Of a stretch of 64,000 nucleotides of DNA, positions 50,380-64,000 are shown piece by piece; position 1 is the stretch's first letter, and every line of letters starts with the position of its first letter. A program made the translations under genes and the position numbers. The notes under the pieces were generated by a model. The model saw nothing but the letters and a program-made list of their open reading frames with translations. It had not been told where the DNA came from and did no database searches. This DNA comes from Orientallactaga sibirica (Eukaryota; Chordata; Mammalia; Rodentia; Dipodidae): NCBI GenBank assembly GCA_036365145.1, contig JAEOAD010000034.1, forward strand, positions 22,930,001 to 22,994,000. Reading direction: 5' to 3'.

Positions 50380-50555
50380 AGAGATTCTTAAAGTGGTCCT
50401 TTAGACCATGAATAGAAGCATCACCTGGGAAGTTAGAAATGCCAAGTTGGGGGAGGGGGGGTTGGCGCTCAAGGATTGAGTCCCAGGACTAGTGTTTTAA
50501 CAAGCTACTGAGGTGATTCTAATGTATTCTAAAGTTTGAAAATCATTGGTTTAGA
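50380..50555 (+). mobile_element. MER5A-like hAT MITE
   Basis: Recognised from GATTCTTAAAGTGGTCC, GCATCACCTGGGAA, GTTAGAAATGCCA, GTGTTTTAACAAG, GGTGATTCTAATG and AAAGTTTGAAAATCA in the MER5A order. An old relic inside the probable SLC31A1 3' UTR. Confidence 0.75.
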
Positions 50556-51265
50556 GGCAGACACATGAAAATAATCATAGGGAAAAACAATTCAAACTTT
50601 TTTGTTTCATTCAACTGGGACAAACCAGGTCGAAGTAAAACACCAGTGGTATTTATTTAAAAATATCTATTTCTATTTTCTCAAGTTGATTGTCCCTTTT
50701 TGTTTTGATTGGCAAACTCATCCTAATGAAAATGTTAAGTGGGAACACAGTTGATGAGTGAGCATCCCAGGAATACACTCTCCAAGCCCTAGGCCTGATT
50801 TAGTCTCAAACCACCCTCTGCACACCACCCAGACTTCGGTGCAACACATCACACCTGGAGAAAGGCACAGTGTATATCCCACTTGTTGAATTTAGAGACT
50901 GGAACATATGAAATCTGAGTCCTGGGTTTGGTTGGGCAAAAATGTCCCTGACGACCATCAATCTTGACTCAAGGTAATCCCTATACTGACTAGAACCCAA
51001 CCTGCCCAACCAAATTCACATACTGTCTGTTAAAGAAGAAAAAAACTATACAAAACACACACACACACAAACAAACAAAAACTCCAGAAGATTAAAAAGA
51101 AGCAGATAAGTCATTCACTAGGAAGCTACCTAGATTAGACAAGAATAGTCCAGGATGATGATGGAAAAGATATCTCAAAGACAGCTTCTCAAGAGAAATG
51201 GGAATCTCAGCTTGTTAGAAAAAAATACCAGTTTACCTAAGGGACTTTAACCCTCTATTTGGCAG

Positions 51266-51290
51266 GTGTGTGTGTGTCTGTGTGTGTATA
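51266..51290. repeat. Short (TG)n repeat
   Basis: About 24 bases, interrupted once. Confidence 0.8.
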
Positions 51291-51380
51291 GCAAGAAGGG
51301 GTAACTGGAGCGGGAATCGTGTCTTCCAGTCTCGAGCTGCTTCCTACTGCAATTGATAAGGCCACACGTGGAGTCTGATG

Positions 51381-55853
<4,473 letters not shown>

Positions 55854-56114
55854 CTTTTAAGAAAAGAAATTATGTATTAATAAGGACATAAAATATTTTC
55901 TTGATACTTTATGTATATAGAATTTCACCCAATGAATGAATGTTCTCCTAGCACCTTTACTCAGAATTATTTTTCATAATCTTAGGTTTAAGGGATCACC
56001 TTTGGAGGCTACAGGAGAATGGATTTGTTCCAGGGCTACAGGCACCCAACTGTTCCTTATTCTATGAACTGTTCCTGTAAGAGACAGGTTTAGGGATTCA
56101 ATAAGCATTTAGAT

Positions 56115-56255
56115 TTATCCCAGCACCTGGGAGGCAGAGCTAGGTAGGTCACTGTGAGTTTGAAGCCACCCTGAGATTATATAGTGAATTCTAGGTCAGC
56201 CTGGACTAGAGAGTGAGACCCTACTTTGAAAAACAATAAATAAATAAGTAAATAA
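56115..56255 (+). mobile_element. 5'-truncated B1-type SINE
   Basis: Starts at TTATCCCAGCACCTGGG, tail AATAAATAAATAAG. Confidence 0.78.
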
Positions 56256-56334
56256 AAATTCGTGATAAAGAGTAGAAAAGCAGCCTTAAGTTGCAGGAAA
56301 TAGACACTTTATAATAATGTACTAATGAGTACTA

Positions 56335-56587
56335 TTAAAATTTTATTATTTTTTATTTTTAGAGACAGAGAGAGAGGGGGAGAGGAAGCAGATAGAGAAT
56401 GGGCGTGCCAGCAGCCTCTCAGCCGCTGTGAACAAAATCCAGATGCGTGCTCCCCTTTGTGGTCAAGTGCAGCATTGCGTCCTTGCGTCACTTTGCTTCT
56501 GGCTAAATGTGGGACCTGGAGATTGGAACTGACATTCTTAGGCTTTGCAGGCAGGCACCTTAACTGCTAAGTCATCTCTCCAGCCCT
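56335..56587 (-). mobile_element. B2-variant SINE (long form)
   Basis: Has GGTCAAGTGCAGCATTGCG; flanked by GAGTACTATTAAAATTT and GAGTGCTATTAAAATTT. Confidence 0.88.
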
Positions 56588-57039
56588 GAGTGCTATTAAA
56601 ATTTAATTGCTCTAAGCAAGGTTTTCTAATCATAAATGTCAGTAGATAAAAAACCAGTACTTCAGATAATTCACCTAACTGGGTAGCCTGTGTTTAATCA
56701 GGATATTCATATTACATTTAGACTTAGAAGACAGACAGCCTCTGCTAATCTACATTTGAATAAAGGTCTACTGCTGCCTTGGGCAAGAAGTGCTCAGACT
56801 TTAAATAAAATTTCAATCCTATCAGGGCATTAGAGTTAGGAACATGAAAAACAAGGTCTAAATTAGATATTCTATATTAAATTAAGTCTAGACACTCCAT
56901 AGTTAACCTTTACTGCAAAAGTCAACCTGAGACCCGAACCAAAGAGCAGTGACTCCTCTAGTTGAAGTTAGAACTGGGCACTAGCTGGAGCCTTCTGAGC
57001 AGAGGAGACATTCATGGAATCTCTTTATGTCTCTCTCTC

Positions 57040-57198
57040 TCTCTTTTTCTTTTTGGTTTTCTAAGGTAGAGTCTCACTCTAGCTCAGGCGGACCTGGAAT
57101 TCACTGTGTAGTCTCAGGGTGGCCTTGAACTCTTGGTGATCCTCCTACCTCTGACTCCTGAGTGCTGGGATTAAAGGCGTGCACCATGTCTGGATCAT
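57040..57198 (-). mobile_element. B1-type SINE
   Basis: Full-length; CT-rich sequence precedes its poly-T. Confidence 0.85.
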
Positions 57199-57509
57199 GA
57201 AGGTTCTGCAGTAAACACTAAATAACAGAATGCACAAAAAATAAGAGTACATATGAAGTGACAATTGGGAAGTAGTTAGAAGTTTTCCTTTAAAAGGAAA
57301 TCATGATTAGGTGGAGGGATTACTGATATTTGAGTGATTATAAATTATGATTTTGAGCCAAACAAATGAAGTGACATTAGAATGAAAAGATGTTTGCCAG
57401 CCAGAATGACTGATGAAGAGACCCAAACAGAAGTCACAAACTTTGTTTTCTTTTAATTTGAGGCTAGAAAATGATGATAACATTAGGAAACTATAAAAGA
57501 TAATTTCAG

Positions 57510-57718
57510 GTTGGAGAGATGGCTTAGCAGTTAAGGCACTTGCCTACAAAGCCAAAGGATCCAGGTTCGATTCCTCAGTACCCACATAAGCCAGATGCAT
57601 GAGGGGGCACATGCACCTGGTATTTGTTTACAGGGGCTAGAGGCCCTGGCATGCCCATTCTCTCTCTGTCTCTCTTCTTGCACATAAATAAAATAAATAA
57701 AATTTAAAAAAAGATATT
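57510..57718 (+). mobile_element. B2-type SINE
   Basis: Head AGGTTGGAGAGATGGCTTAG, tail AAATAAAATAAAT. Confidence 0.85.
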
Positions 57719-57744
57719 TCATTCCATATTGTCAACAAGAATTC

Positions 57745-57865
57745 AGGCCATGAAAAGACAGTGGATATTTACTGAGTGCCTTCTATTGTAAGAGATGGAG
57801 ACACATAGAAATGAACCAGACAGAATCTTTTCCCTCAGGAACTTCAAGAATAAAATCCAGAAGGG
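57745..57865 (+). mobile_element. MIR/L2-like relic
   Basis: GGATATTTACTGAGTGCCTT and TTTTCCCTCAGGAACTTCAAG, typical of MIR/L2 ends. Confidence 0.4.
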
Positions 57866-57914
57866 GCAATGGATAGTCATAATTTTCCTTGTGGAATAAA
57901 AGATGACATGTACA

Positions 57915-58056
57915 GCCAGGCGTGGTGGCGCATGCCTTTAATCCCAGCACTCAGGAGGCAGAAGTAGGAAGATCATCGTGAGTTCAAGGCCACCCTGAGA
58001 CCACAGAGTGAATTCCAGGTCAGCCTGGGCTGGCGTTGAGACTCTACCTTGAAAAA

Positions 58057-58092
<36 letters not shown>
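57915..58092 (+). mobile_element. B1-type SINE with (CA)n tail
   Basis: The A-tail has turned into a CA microsatellite (58060-58090). Confidence 0.88.
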
Positions 58093-58094
<2 letters not shown>

Positions 58095-58124
58095 ATAACA
58101 TGTAAGTAAAGTACTGACAAAAGG

Positions 58125-58445
58125 GTAGTGTTGCAGTCAGTTTCGTGTTGCTGTCAGACAACACCCAAGAGCAGCTTGTGAAGGAAAGCATTTATTTTGG
58201 CTTACAGACTTGAGGGGAAGCTCCACGATGGCAGGGGAAATGATGGCATGAGCAGAGGGTGGACATCACCTCCTGGCCAACATCAGGTGGACAACAGCAA
58301 CTAGAAAGGGGAAGCTGGCTATAACACCCATAAGCCCACCCCCAACAATACACTGCCCCCAAGAGGATCCAATTCCCACACTGCCACCAGTTGGGGACCT
58401 AGCCTTTAGAACACATAAGTTTATGGGGGACACAGCACCACAAAC
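58125..58445 (+). repeat. Unclassified dispersed repeat
   Basis: CAGTTTCGTGTTGCTGTCAG at the left, then GAAAGCATTTATTTTGGCTT. Resembles the 32880-33170 element and rodent repeats with that internal block. Confidence 0.4.
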
Positions 58446-58779
58446 TCCATGAGAGTTGTATCCTTGTTTTCTTTGAACTCTTGACAGAATTCTTCTCATT
58501 AGCAATGTTTGAAGTCCTGAAGGTTTTTTTTTTTTTTTTTTGCTCAGGCCCCATATTTCCAATTCCAGCAAAATCTGTTCAATGTCATTATGTTGTCAAA
58601 ACTCTCTGACATCTCAGTGACCCAGGATTCTGTATGTTTAAATCTCATGAAAACCTTTCAAACACTGCTGCTATTCTGTAGTGTCATCTGTGCAGAATCA
58701 TACAGATGCACTAGGAAACTGGTAGGAAGAGAATCCATTTGCTTTCCTTGCCTGGAGACAATGGACTTATGTAATAGGA

Positions 58780-58908
58780 ATCTTTTTATTTTTTTTTTTT
58801 GAGGTGGGGTCTTGCTCTAGCCCAGGCTGACCTCAAACTCATGGTGATCCTCCTATCTTTGCCTCCCAAGTGCTGGGATTAAAGGTGGGCACCACCATGC
58901 CTGGCTTA
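58780..58908 (-). mobile_element. B1-type SINE with internal deletion
   Basis: Lacks the GGAATTCACTATGTAGTCTC block. Confidence 0.8.
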
Positions 58909-59044
58909 TAATAGGAATCGTATGCAAGGCTTACCCAGTGGTGTCTGAATCGGAAGGTCAAACTCTAATGGAAGCTAACACAAAAACTTAACAGTATAGT
59001 TGAAACTCAAACTAACTTGGTAAATCCTTATGCTTACTAAGCCT

Positions 59045-59330
59045 ATTCCTGGCTGGGATTGTATGTCAGTAAGTGGTAAAGCATTTGCTTAGCATGTGTG
59101 AGCTCTGAGTTTGATCCCCAGCACTGAAGAACAGAAAAATTAAAAAAAAGAAAACCCTTATTAGGAATAATCTTATGGTACTATGTCAAACCTAACATAC
59201 ATACATATGACATTTAGAAATTTAGTTACTAAAGCTTACTGAGGTCTGGAGATGTAGCTCAGTGGTGGAATACTTGCCTAACATATGAAAGGCCCTGGGA
59301 ACAATCCCCAGCATGGTAAAAATAAAAATA
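59045..59330 (+). mobile_element. Two ID-type SINEs (59045-59140, 59243-59330)
   Basis: Each shows a tRNA-like head, GAGTTTGATCCCCAGCACT or GGAACAATCCCCAGCATGG, and an A-rich tail. Confidence 0.7.
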
Positions 59331-60124
59331 AAGGTCATAATAAATAAAAGCAATTATATATTTTAATCTGCCCACATGGATTTTCAGTGACTGTCACATG
59401 CATATGGATAATGCACTTAATCAAATACATTTAACTATCCTCTCTTTCATAGCTATAAGTTGATCCAAGCCTGGTTTATTCTAGAACAAAAATGAGTACT
59501 ACCTAAGAAAGATTAAGTCAAAATCCCCAGACACACAAGACTATCTGCACCCTCACTCTGTAATTTGAAGAGAATGGTTTGATTTTATGGTAAGCAAGAG
59601 CTATGTGGTTGCATCTTTGGCTTATTCAAGTTTCTCAAACTTCAAAGCCAACTATTTTTGCTTTCTAAGAATTGCTTCTGTAATTTAGTTCCACCCTTAC
59701 TATTGCTTTCTAAGAACAGAGTTCATGGTCCACAGAGTGGCTGATATACCTTTATGGAATAAGGTTCCTGACTGTAAAGCAATGGCAATTAGTGGAACTT
59801 ATGGAAGGGTAATGATGAATAATAGGCAGAACCTTAAGAAAATCTTTGTAAAATAGAATTGATTCACTGGGTTCTGAGCTTTTAGGACAGTCTACGGGCA
59901 TATACTAATTCTAAACAAAAACCTCCACTATTCATTTTCTTATTTTTATTCTACCACTTCATCAGGTTTACTTACTTATAAAGAAGAATTTTAACAGGAA
60001 CTAAAGAACTCATATAGAACTTAAAATTAAGTCCTCAGGATTCCTCTTTTCAATCTGTCAAAATCTACCATAGTATTTTATTACATTGAGCTTATGAGTA
60101 GGTAAAAAGATTAGAAATGCTATA

Positions 60125-60335
60125 TTTTTACTTATTTATTTGAGAGAGAGAGAAAGAAAGAGAGAGAGCAGGAGAGAGAGAATGGGCATACCAGGACCTC
60201 CAGCCACTGCAAATTAACTCCAGATGCATGCACCACCTTGTGCACCTGGCTTACATGGGTCCTGGGGAATCAAACCTGGGTCCTTTGGCTTTGTAGGCAA
60301 GTGCCTTAAGCACTGAGCCATATCTCCATCCCGGT
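60125..60335 (-). mobile_element. B2-type SINE
   Basis: GA-rich tail then body ending CCATATCTCCATCCC. Confidence 0.85.
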
Positions 60336-60559
60336 AAACTAATTTTTAAAAACAGAATTCAAGCAGGACCCACATTAGAGAATCACTTTTCTGTTAGATG
60401 AAGAGATGGAATGTAACAGCAGGCATGTGGGTAGTTGTTATAAGCTTCTTCTAGCACAGAAAACTTTTTGGGTCTTGAAGAAAATGTAAAATGGTCTAGG
60501 AATTGGCTTATTTTTAATAAATCAAGCACAAATTTAAACATCTTTTAAAAACATTCTAA

Positions 60560-60775
60560 TATTATTTTTATTTGTTTATTTGCAAGGAGGGGGAGAGAGA
60601 GAGAAAGAGAGAGAGAGAAAGAAAATGGGCACACCAGGGCCTCCAGCCACTGCAAACAAACCTCAGTTGCATGTGCCACTTAGTGCATCTGGCCATACAT
60701 GGGTACTGGGGAAGTGAACCTGGGTTGTCCAGCCTTGCAGGCAAGTGCTAACTGCTGGGCCATTTCTCCAGCCCT
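60560..60775 (-). mobile_element. B2-type SINE
   Basis: GA-rich tail then body ending GGCCATTTCTCCAGCCC. Confidence 0.85.
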
Positions 60776-60984
60776 CAAGCACAAATATATATGTAACTAA
60801 ATTCATATAAAGTCATTAAGGAAAGAAGTCTCTTTCTCAGGAAAGCTATATAATACTAAGTCTCTAGAGAATAATTTATCTTATCTTGGAATTGGCCATA
60901 TGCCAGACTGTTTCTGCTGCCTGAATACTGTCAGGTTTGAGAATTAGTACATTCTCCACTGAATGCTAGACAGCTTTATACTTC

Positions 60985-61148
60985 TTCTTCTTTTTTTTTT
61001 TGGGGGTTTTGAGGTAGGGTTTCACTCTGTTCCAGGCTGATCTGGAATTCACTATGTAGTCTCAGGGTGGCCTCGAACTCATGGCGATCCTCCTACCTCT
61101 GCCTCCCAAGTACTGGAATTAAAGGCGTGTGCCACCACGCCCGGCTCC
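60985..61148 (-). mobile_element. B1-type SINE
   Basis: Flanked by CAGCTTTATACTTCT on both sides. Confidence 0.9.
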
Positions 61149-61399
61149 AGCTTTATACTTCTCTCTCTCTCTCTTTTGTTTTTTACTGAGTCAAATAAGC
61201 TGTTAGCTTTACACTTCTTTCTGTTTCTTCTTTTCCTCATTTAATAAGCATGCCACAGTATTTACACAACTAGTGTTCTTCCTTGTATTTAATGCTATAA
61301 TTCTTTTCCACTTTACTCTTTAGCACTATCAGAAAAAGAGGTACCCTTATTCCTGTCCCATCTCCCCTAATAAAAAGCACATCATACAGATTACCCTGA

Positions 61400-61512
61400 G
61401 GCTGGGCATGGTGGCACAAGACTGTAATCACAGTATTTGGGAAGCATATCATGAGTTCCAGGCTAGCCTGGGCTGCATGAGACCCTGCCTGAAAAAAGCC
61501 CAATCAAGCCAA
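61400..61512 (+). mobile_element. Old B1-type SINE
   Basis: GAGGCTGGGCATGGTGGC, shortened body. Confidence 0.65.
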
Positions 61513-61589
61513 ACTAAACAAAATGCCTGAGGGTGAGACTCTGCAAATTCCAGAACGTGAATTCATAGAAGCTAAAAATTTCACAGAAA

Positions 61590-61745
61590 GGCTATTTGTT
61601 TTTTTCAAGGTAGGGTTTCACTCTAGCCCAGGTTGACTCGGAATTCACTATGTAGTCTCAGGATGGCCTTGAACTCACAGTGATCCTCCGACCTCTGCCT
61701 CCCAAGTGGTGGGATTAAAGATATGTGCTACTATGCCCAGCAAAA
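61590..61745 (-). mobile_element. B1-type SINE
   Basis: TCAAGGTAGGGTTTCACTCT through GCTACTATGCCCAGC; AAAGGCTA flanks it. Confidence 0.85.
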
Positions 61746-62349
61746 GGCTACATTTTTGTGGTCAATCTGTCTTGGCCCTAACCTTATTTCTAATACGTAT
61801 AGTCTAAACTTCATATCCTCTTTTATTTTCCTAGTACTGCACAATAATGGACAAAAAACAATAAATCCCTAGAGACTAGTGTGATTAAACCCTTAAAGAC
61901 TAAACAGAAGTGATCATGCATTTTCCACGTGGGCCCTGTGCCTAGTTCAGACAGATATAATCTGGAGTCTCAGACAATTCTGGAGACTGCCTATAGTCTT
62001 TCCTGACTTCTATCAGGGAGATAAAGAAGGAGGCTTTTATTCTTAAAACGATTAGGTTCATGTTCCTTTTTAGATCTATCAAAACATAAAACAGAAGCCT
62101 AGCTTTCCTGCTTTCCACAGCCATTACTTATGACTGGTGGTTCAGATAGGGGAAATTCAAGGTCAAAGATATTATACCACTATAATCTGTGATTCACGCT
62201 TATGGATTATATCCACATGACCAAGCAACCACTTGAACTGTGCTACACCTGTCCTTTGGTGCCCTACACAAGGTCAGTAGATTGTCTGAGAAATGGCCTA
62301 GCCTTCCTTCAAGTAGCTTTCAGAACTTACATGTATGAAGGCTTTAATT

Positions 62350-62572
62350 CTTTTTTTAAAAAATATTTTTATTTTTATTTATTTGACAGAGAGAAAGAAG
62401 TAGAAAGAGAGAGAGAGAGAATGGGCGCATCAGGGCCTCCAGCCACTGCAAACAAACTCCAAGTGTGTGTGCCCCCTTGTGCATCTGGCTATCATGGGTC
62501 CTGGAGAATCAAACCTGGTCCTTTGGCTTTGCAGGTAAACACCTTAACCACTAAGTCATCCCTCTAACCCAG
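62350..62572 (-). mobile_element. B2-type SINE
   Basis: Flanked by GCTTTAATTCTTT on both sides. Confidence 0.9.
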
Positions 62573-63349
62573 CTTTAATTCTTTCACAGCCCATCTCTGG
62601 GATACACTGTAGCTAAACTTTCCTATGGGTGAATTTTAAAACTCTCTTGATGACTTTGTGAACTTTACATTTCAGTAGTCTTTTGTGGAGGACAACAGTG
62701 AAGGAGATGTTGGAATAAAGGGGAGACTCTGAGATAATGCAATAATAAATAGGTGTAGGTGGCTGTCTATACTTGGCATTCCAGGCTAATATACTAGAGT
62801 TGTTTGGGGAGAAAGTTAGGAGGTCCCAGTATGTGGGGAAGGGAAATACAATTTGATGAATATATGTTTGATCTACCCTCTGGGTCCTAGCCTCAAACTC
62901 GTCTTCTAAAGTTATGGGCAGAAATGCCATAATTGTGTGAATATAATCATATAATATCACCCTTTGGCTATTGCAGATGCCTTTCCTTGGTTTGGGTCTT
63001 TCTTGAGGTGCAATGGTCATACATGTAATTGAGTTGTTACTCCTACAAAGTGGTATTAGATTTAAGTAGATCAGAGTTCTCTACTAGAAATGTCAAATAC
63101 TTTGACAGTGGAAATTCTGCCATGCAAATGCATTAAAAACAGTAAGTAAAATGATCAGTGGGGAAGGAAGAGCTCAGGTGAACAGGAAGAAATGCAAAAT
63201 ACTTAAAATTATGTACATTCAAACAGATACTGACCTTTACAGATTATGGCAAGTAGGAGGAGTCAATAAAGTATTTGCTACAATTATAGGCTTACTGGGA
63301 TGGTCAGAACTTAGGAAAATAATTGCCTAAAACTCTCCACTACTTTCTC

Positions 63350-63520
63350 TCTCTCTTTTTTTTTTTTTTTTTTGGTTTTTCGAGGTAGGGTTTCACTCTG
63401 GTCCAGGCTGACCTGGAATTAACTATGCAGTCTCAGGGTGGCCTCGAACTCTCAGCGATCCTCCTACCTCTGCCTCCCGAGTGCTGGGATTAAAGGCGTG
63501 CGCCACCACGCCTGGCTCTT
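63350..63520 (-). mobile_element. B1-type SINE
   Basis: Young-looking copy, end CACCACGCCTGGCTC; CTTTCTCTCTCTTTT-like sequence flanks it. Confidence 0.88.
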
Positions 63521-64000
63521 TCTCTTTTATATTTTAAAAAATTCCTCAATAAAACAATGACCACTATTTTATCTATCCTCTGACTTTATGTTGCTGTTGT
63601 ACTAAAAATAATTCCAAGTAGCATTCATAAATTCCCACTTGTCTTTTCTTCACAGCACTACTTGGGCTGAGACAGATGCTGATAGACGGGGTCAAGAATT
63701 TAGTGATGATGGGTGTATTTTCAATAACCATTATCTTCATGTTATTTTTGCTCTTCACCATAATACCAAAGTGAGCATTATTTCAGATAATCTGCACAGG
63801 AGTCCCTGAAACATGTTTCATGGATGGAAATGAGGCTATGCAGAGTCTGCATATTCAAGTAAGAGCAGAGTTTATGTGGTTGAATTACTCACCCAGCAGA
63901 CTCTGGGGCTGCATCAAAAAGTAACCAACTGCCAGACACATAAAGGGGAAACTACTTCAAACAATTACACTTAAAGAGCTTTCCTTTATGAGTGGCCAAT

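Larger units (their letters stand above)
47910..51380 (-). other. SLC31A1: SINE-poor 3' flank of SLC31A1, probably mostly 3' UTR
   Basis: This 3.5-kb stretch after the SLC31A1 stop holds only an old ID-like fragment (49290-49360) and a MER5A-like element (50380-50555), in contrast to one SINE per 300 bp elsewhere. That and the known long human 3' UTR suggest transcribed 3' UTR. Minus-strand AATAAA signals are at 49909-49904 and 48331-48326; which is used cannot be told. Confidence 0.55.
55856..64000 (-). other. SLC31A1 5' intron (intron 1), continuing beyond the window
   Basis: Upstream of coding exon 2 on the minus strand. Contains scattered SINEs (listed). The stretches 56590-57040, 59340-60120, 61750-62350, 62580-63345 and 63525-64000 show no gene, RNA or clear repeat. 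No promoter or noncoding first exon is seen, so the first exon lies further right. Confidence 0.7.

Overview
The window is mammalian nuclear DNA from a rodent. It holds three spliced housekeeping genes of a conserved block (SLC31A1, CDC26, PRPF4) buried in a very dense field of B1-type (7SL-derived) and B2-type (tRNA-derived) SINEs. The SINE consensus (B2-type with the head GGGCTGGAGAGATGGC, B1-type containing GACTACATAGTGAATTCC) looks jerboa-like (Dipodidae, e.g. Jaculus) rather than mouse or rat. That species guess is recognition from memory, not a search result.

Layout. PRPF4 (U4/U6 snRNP WD40 protein) runs on the minus strand from its start codon at 28791 to beyond base 1. Ten coding exons are visible (about residues 1-341 of about 521); the C-terminal WD40 exons lie off the left edge. 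CDC26 (small APC/C subunit) is on the plus strand, head to head with PRPF4, sharing a CpG-rich bidirectional promoter around 28.8-29.1 kb. Its two coding exons (32752-32832 and 44636-44812) encode a complete 85-residue protein. SLC31A1 (high-affinity copper transporter CTR1) is on the minus strand and converges tail to tail with CDC26. Its four coding exons lie between 51381 and 55853, with a long SINE-poor 3' flank (47.9-51.4 kb) that is probably 3' UTR; 55.9-64 kb is its 5' intron.

The main accessory object is an 11-kb composite retroelement in the PRPF4 intron between exons 6 and 7 (8174-19183). It consists of an L1 5' end (promoter plus ORF1 N-terminus), then a betaretrovirus-like ERV lacking its 5' LTR but keeping gag-CA/NC, pro, pol, env remnants and a 3' LTR, then the L1 ORF2 C-terminus and 3' UTR. 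One target-site duplication (TTAAAAAGCCACAGAG) flanks the whole. The ERV is broken by stops, frameshifts and SINE insertions and is a fossil. CDC26 intron 2 also contains two processed pseudogenes, one SCO1-derived and one from an hnRNP A/B gene. A 60-bp-arm inverted repeat lies in CDC26 intron 1.

Older mammalian repeats (MIR, L2, MER5A-like) are visible in places. SINE edges are read by eye and good to about 10 bp. B1/B2/B3/B4/ID names indicate family type, not exact subfamily. No tRNA, rRNA, CRISPR or bacterial-type features are present.
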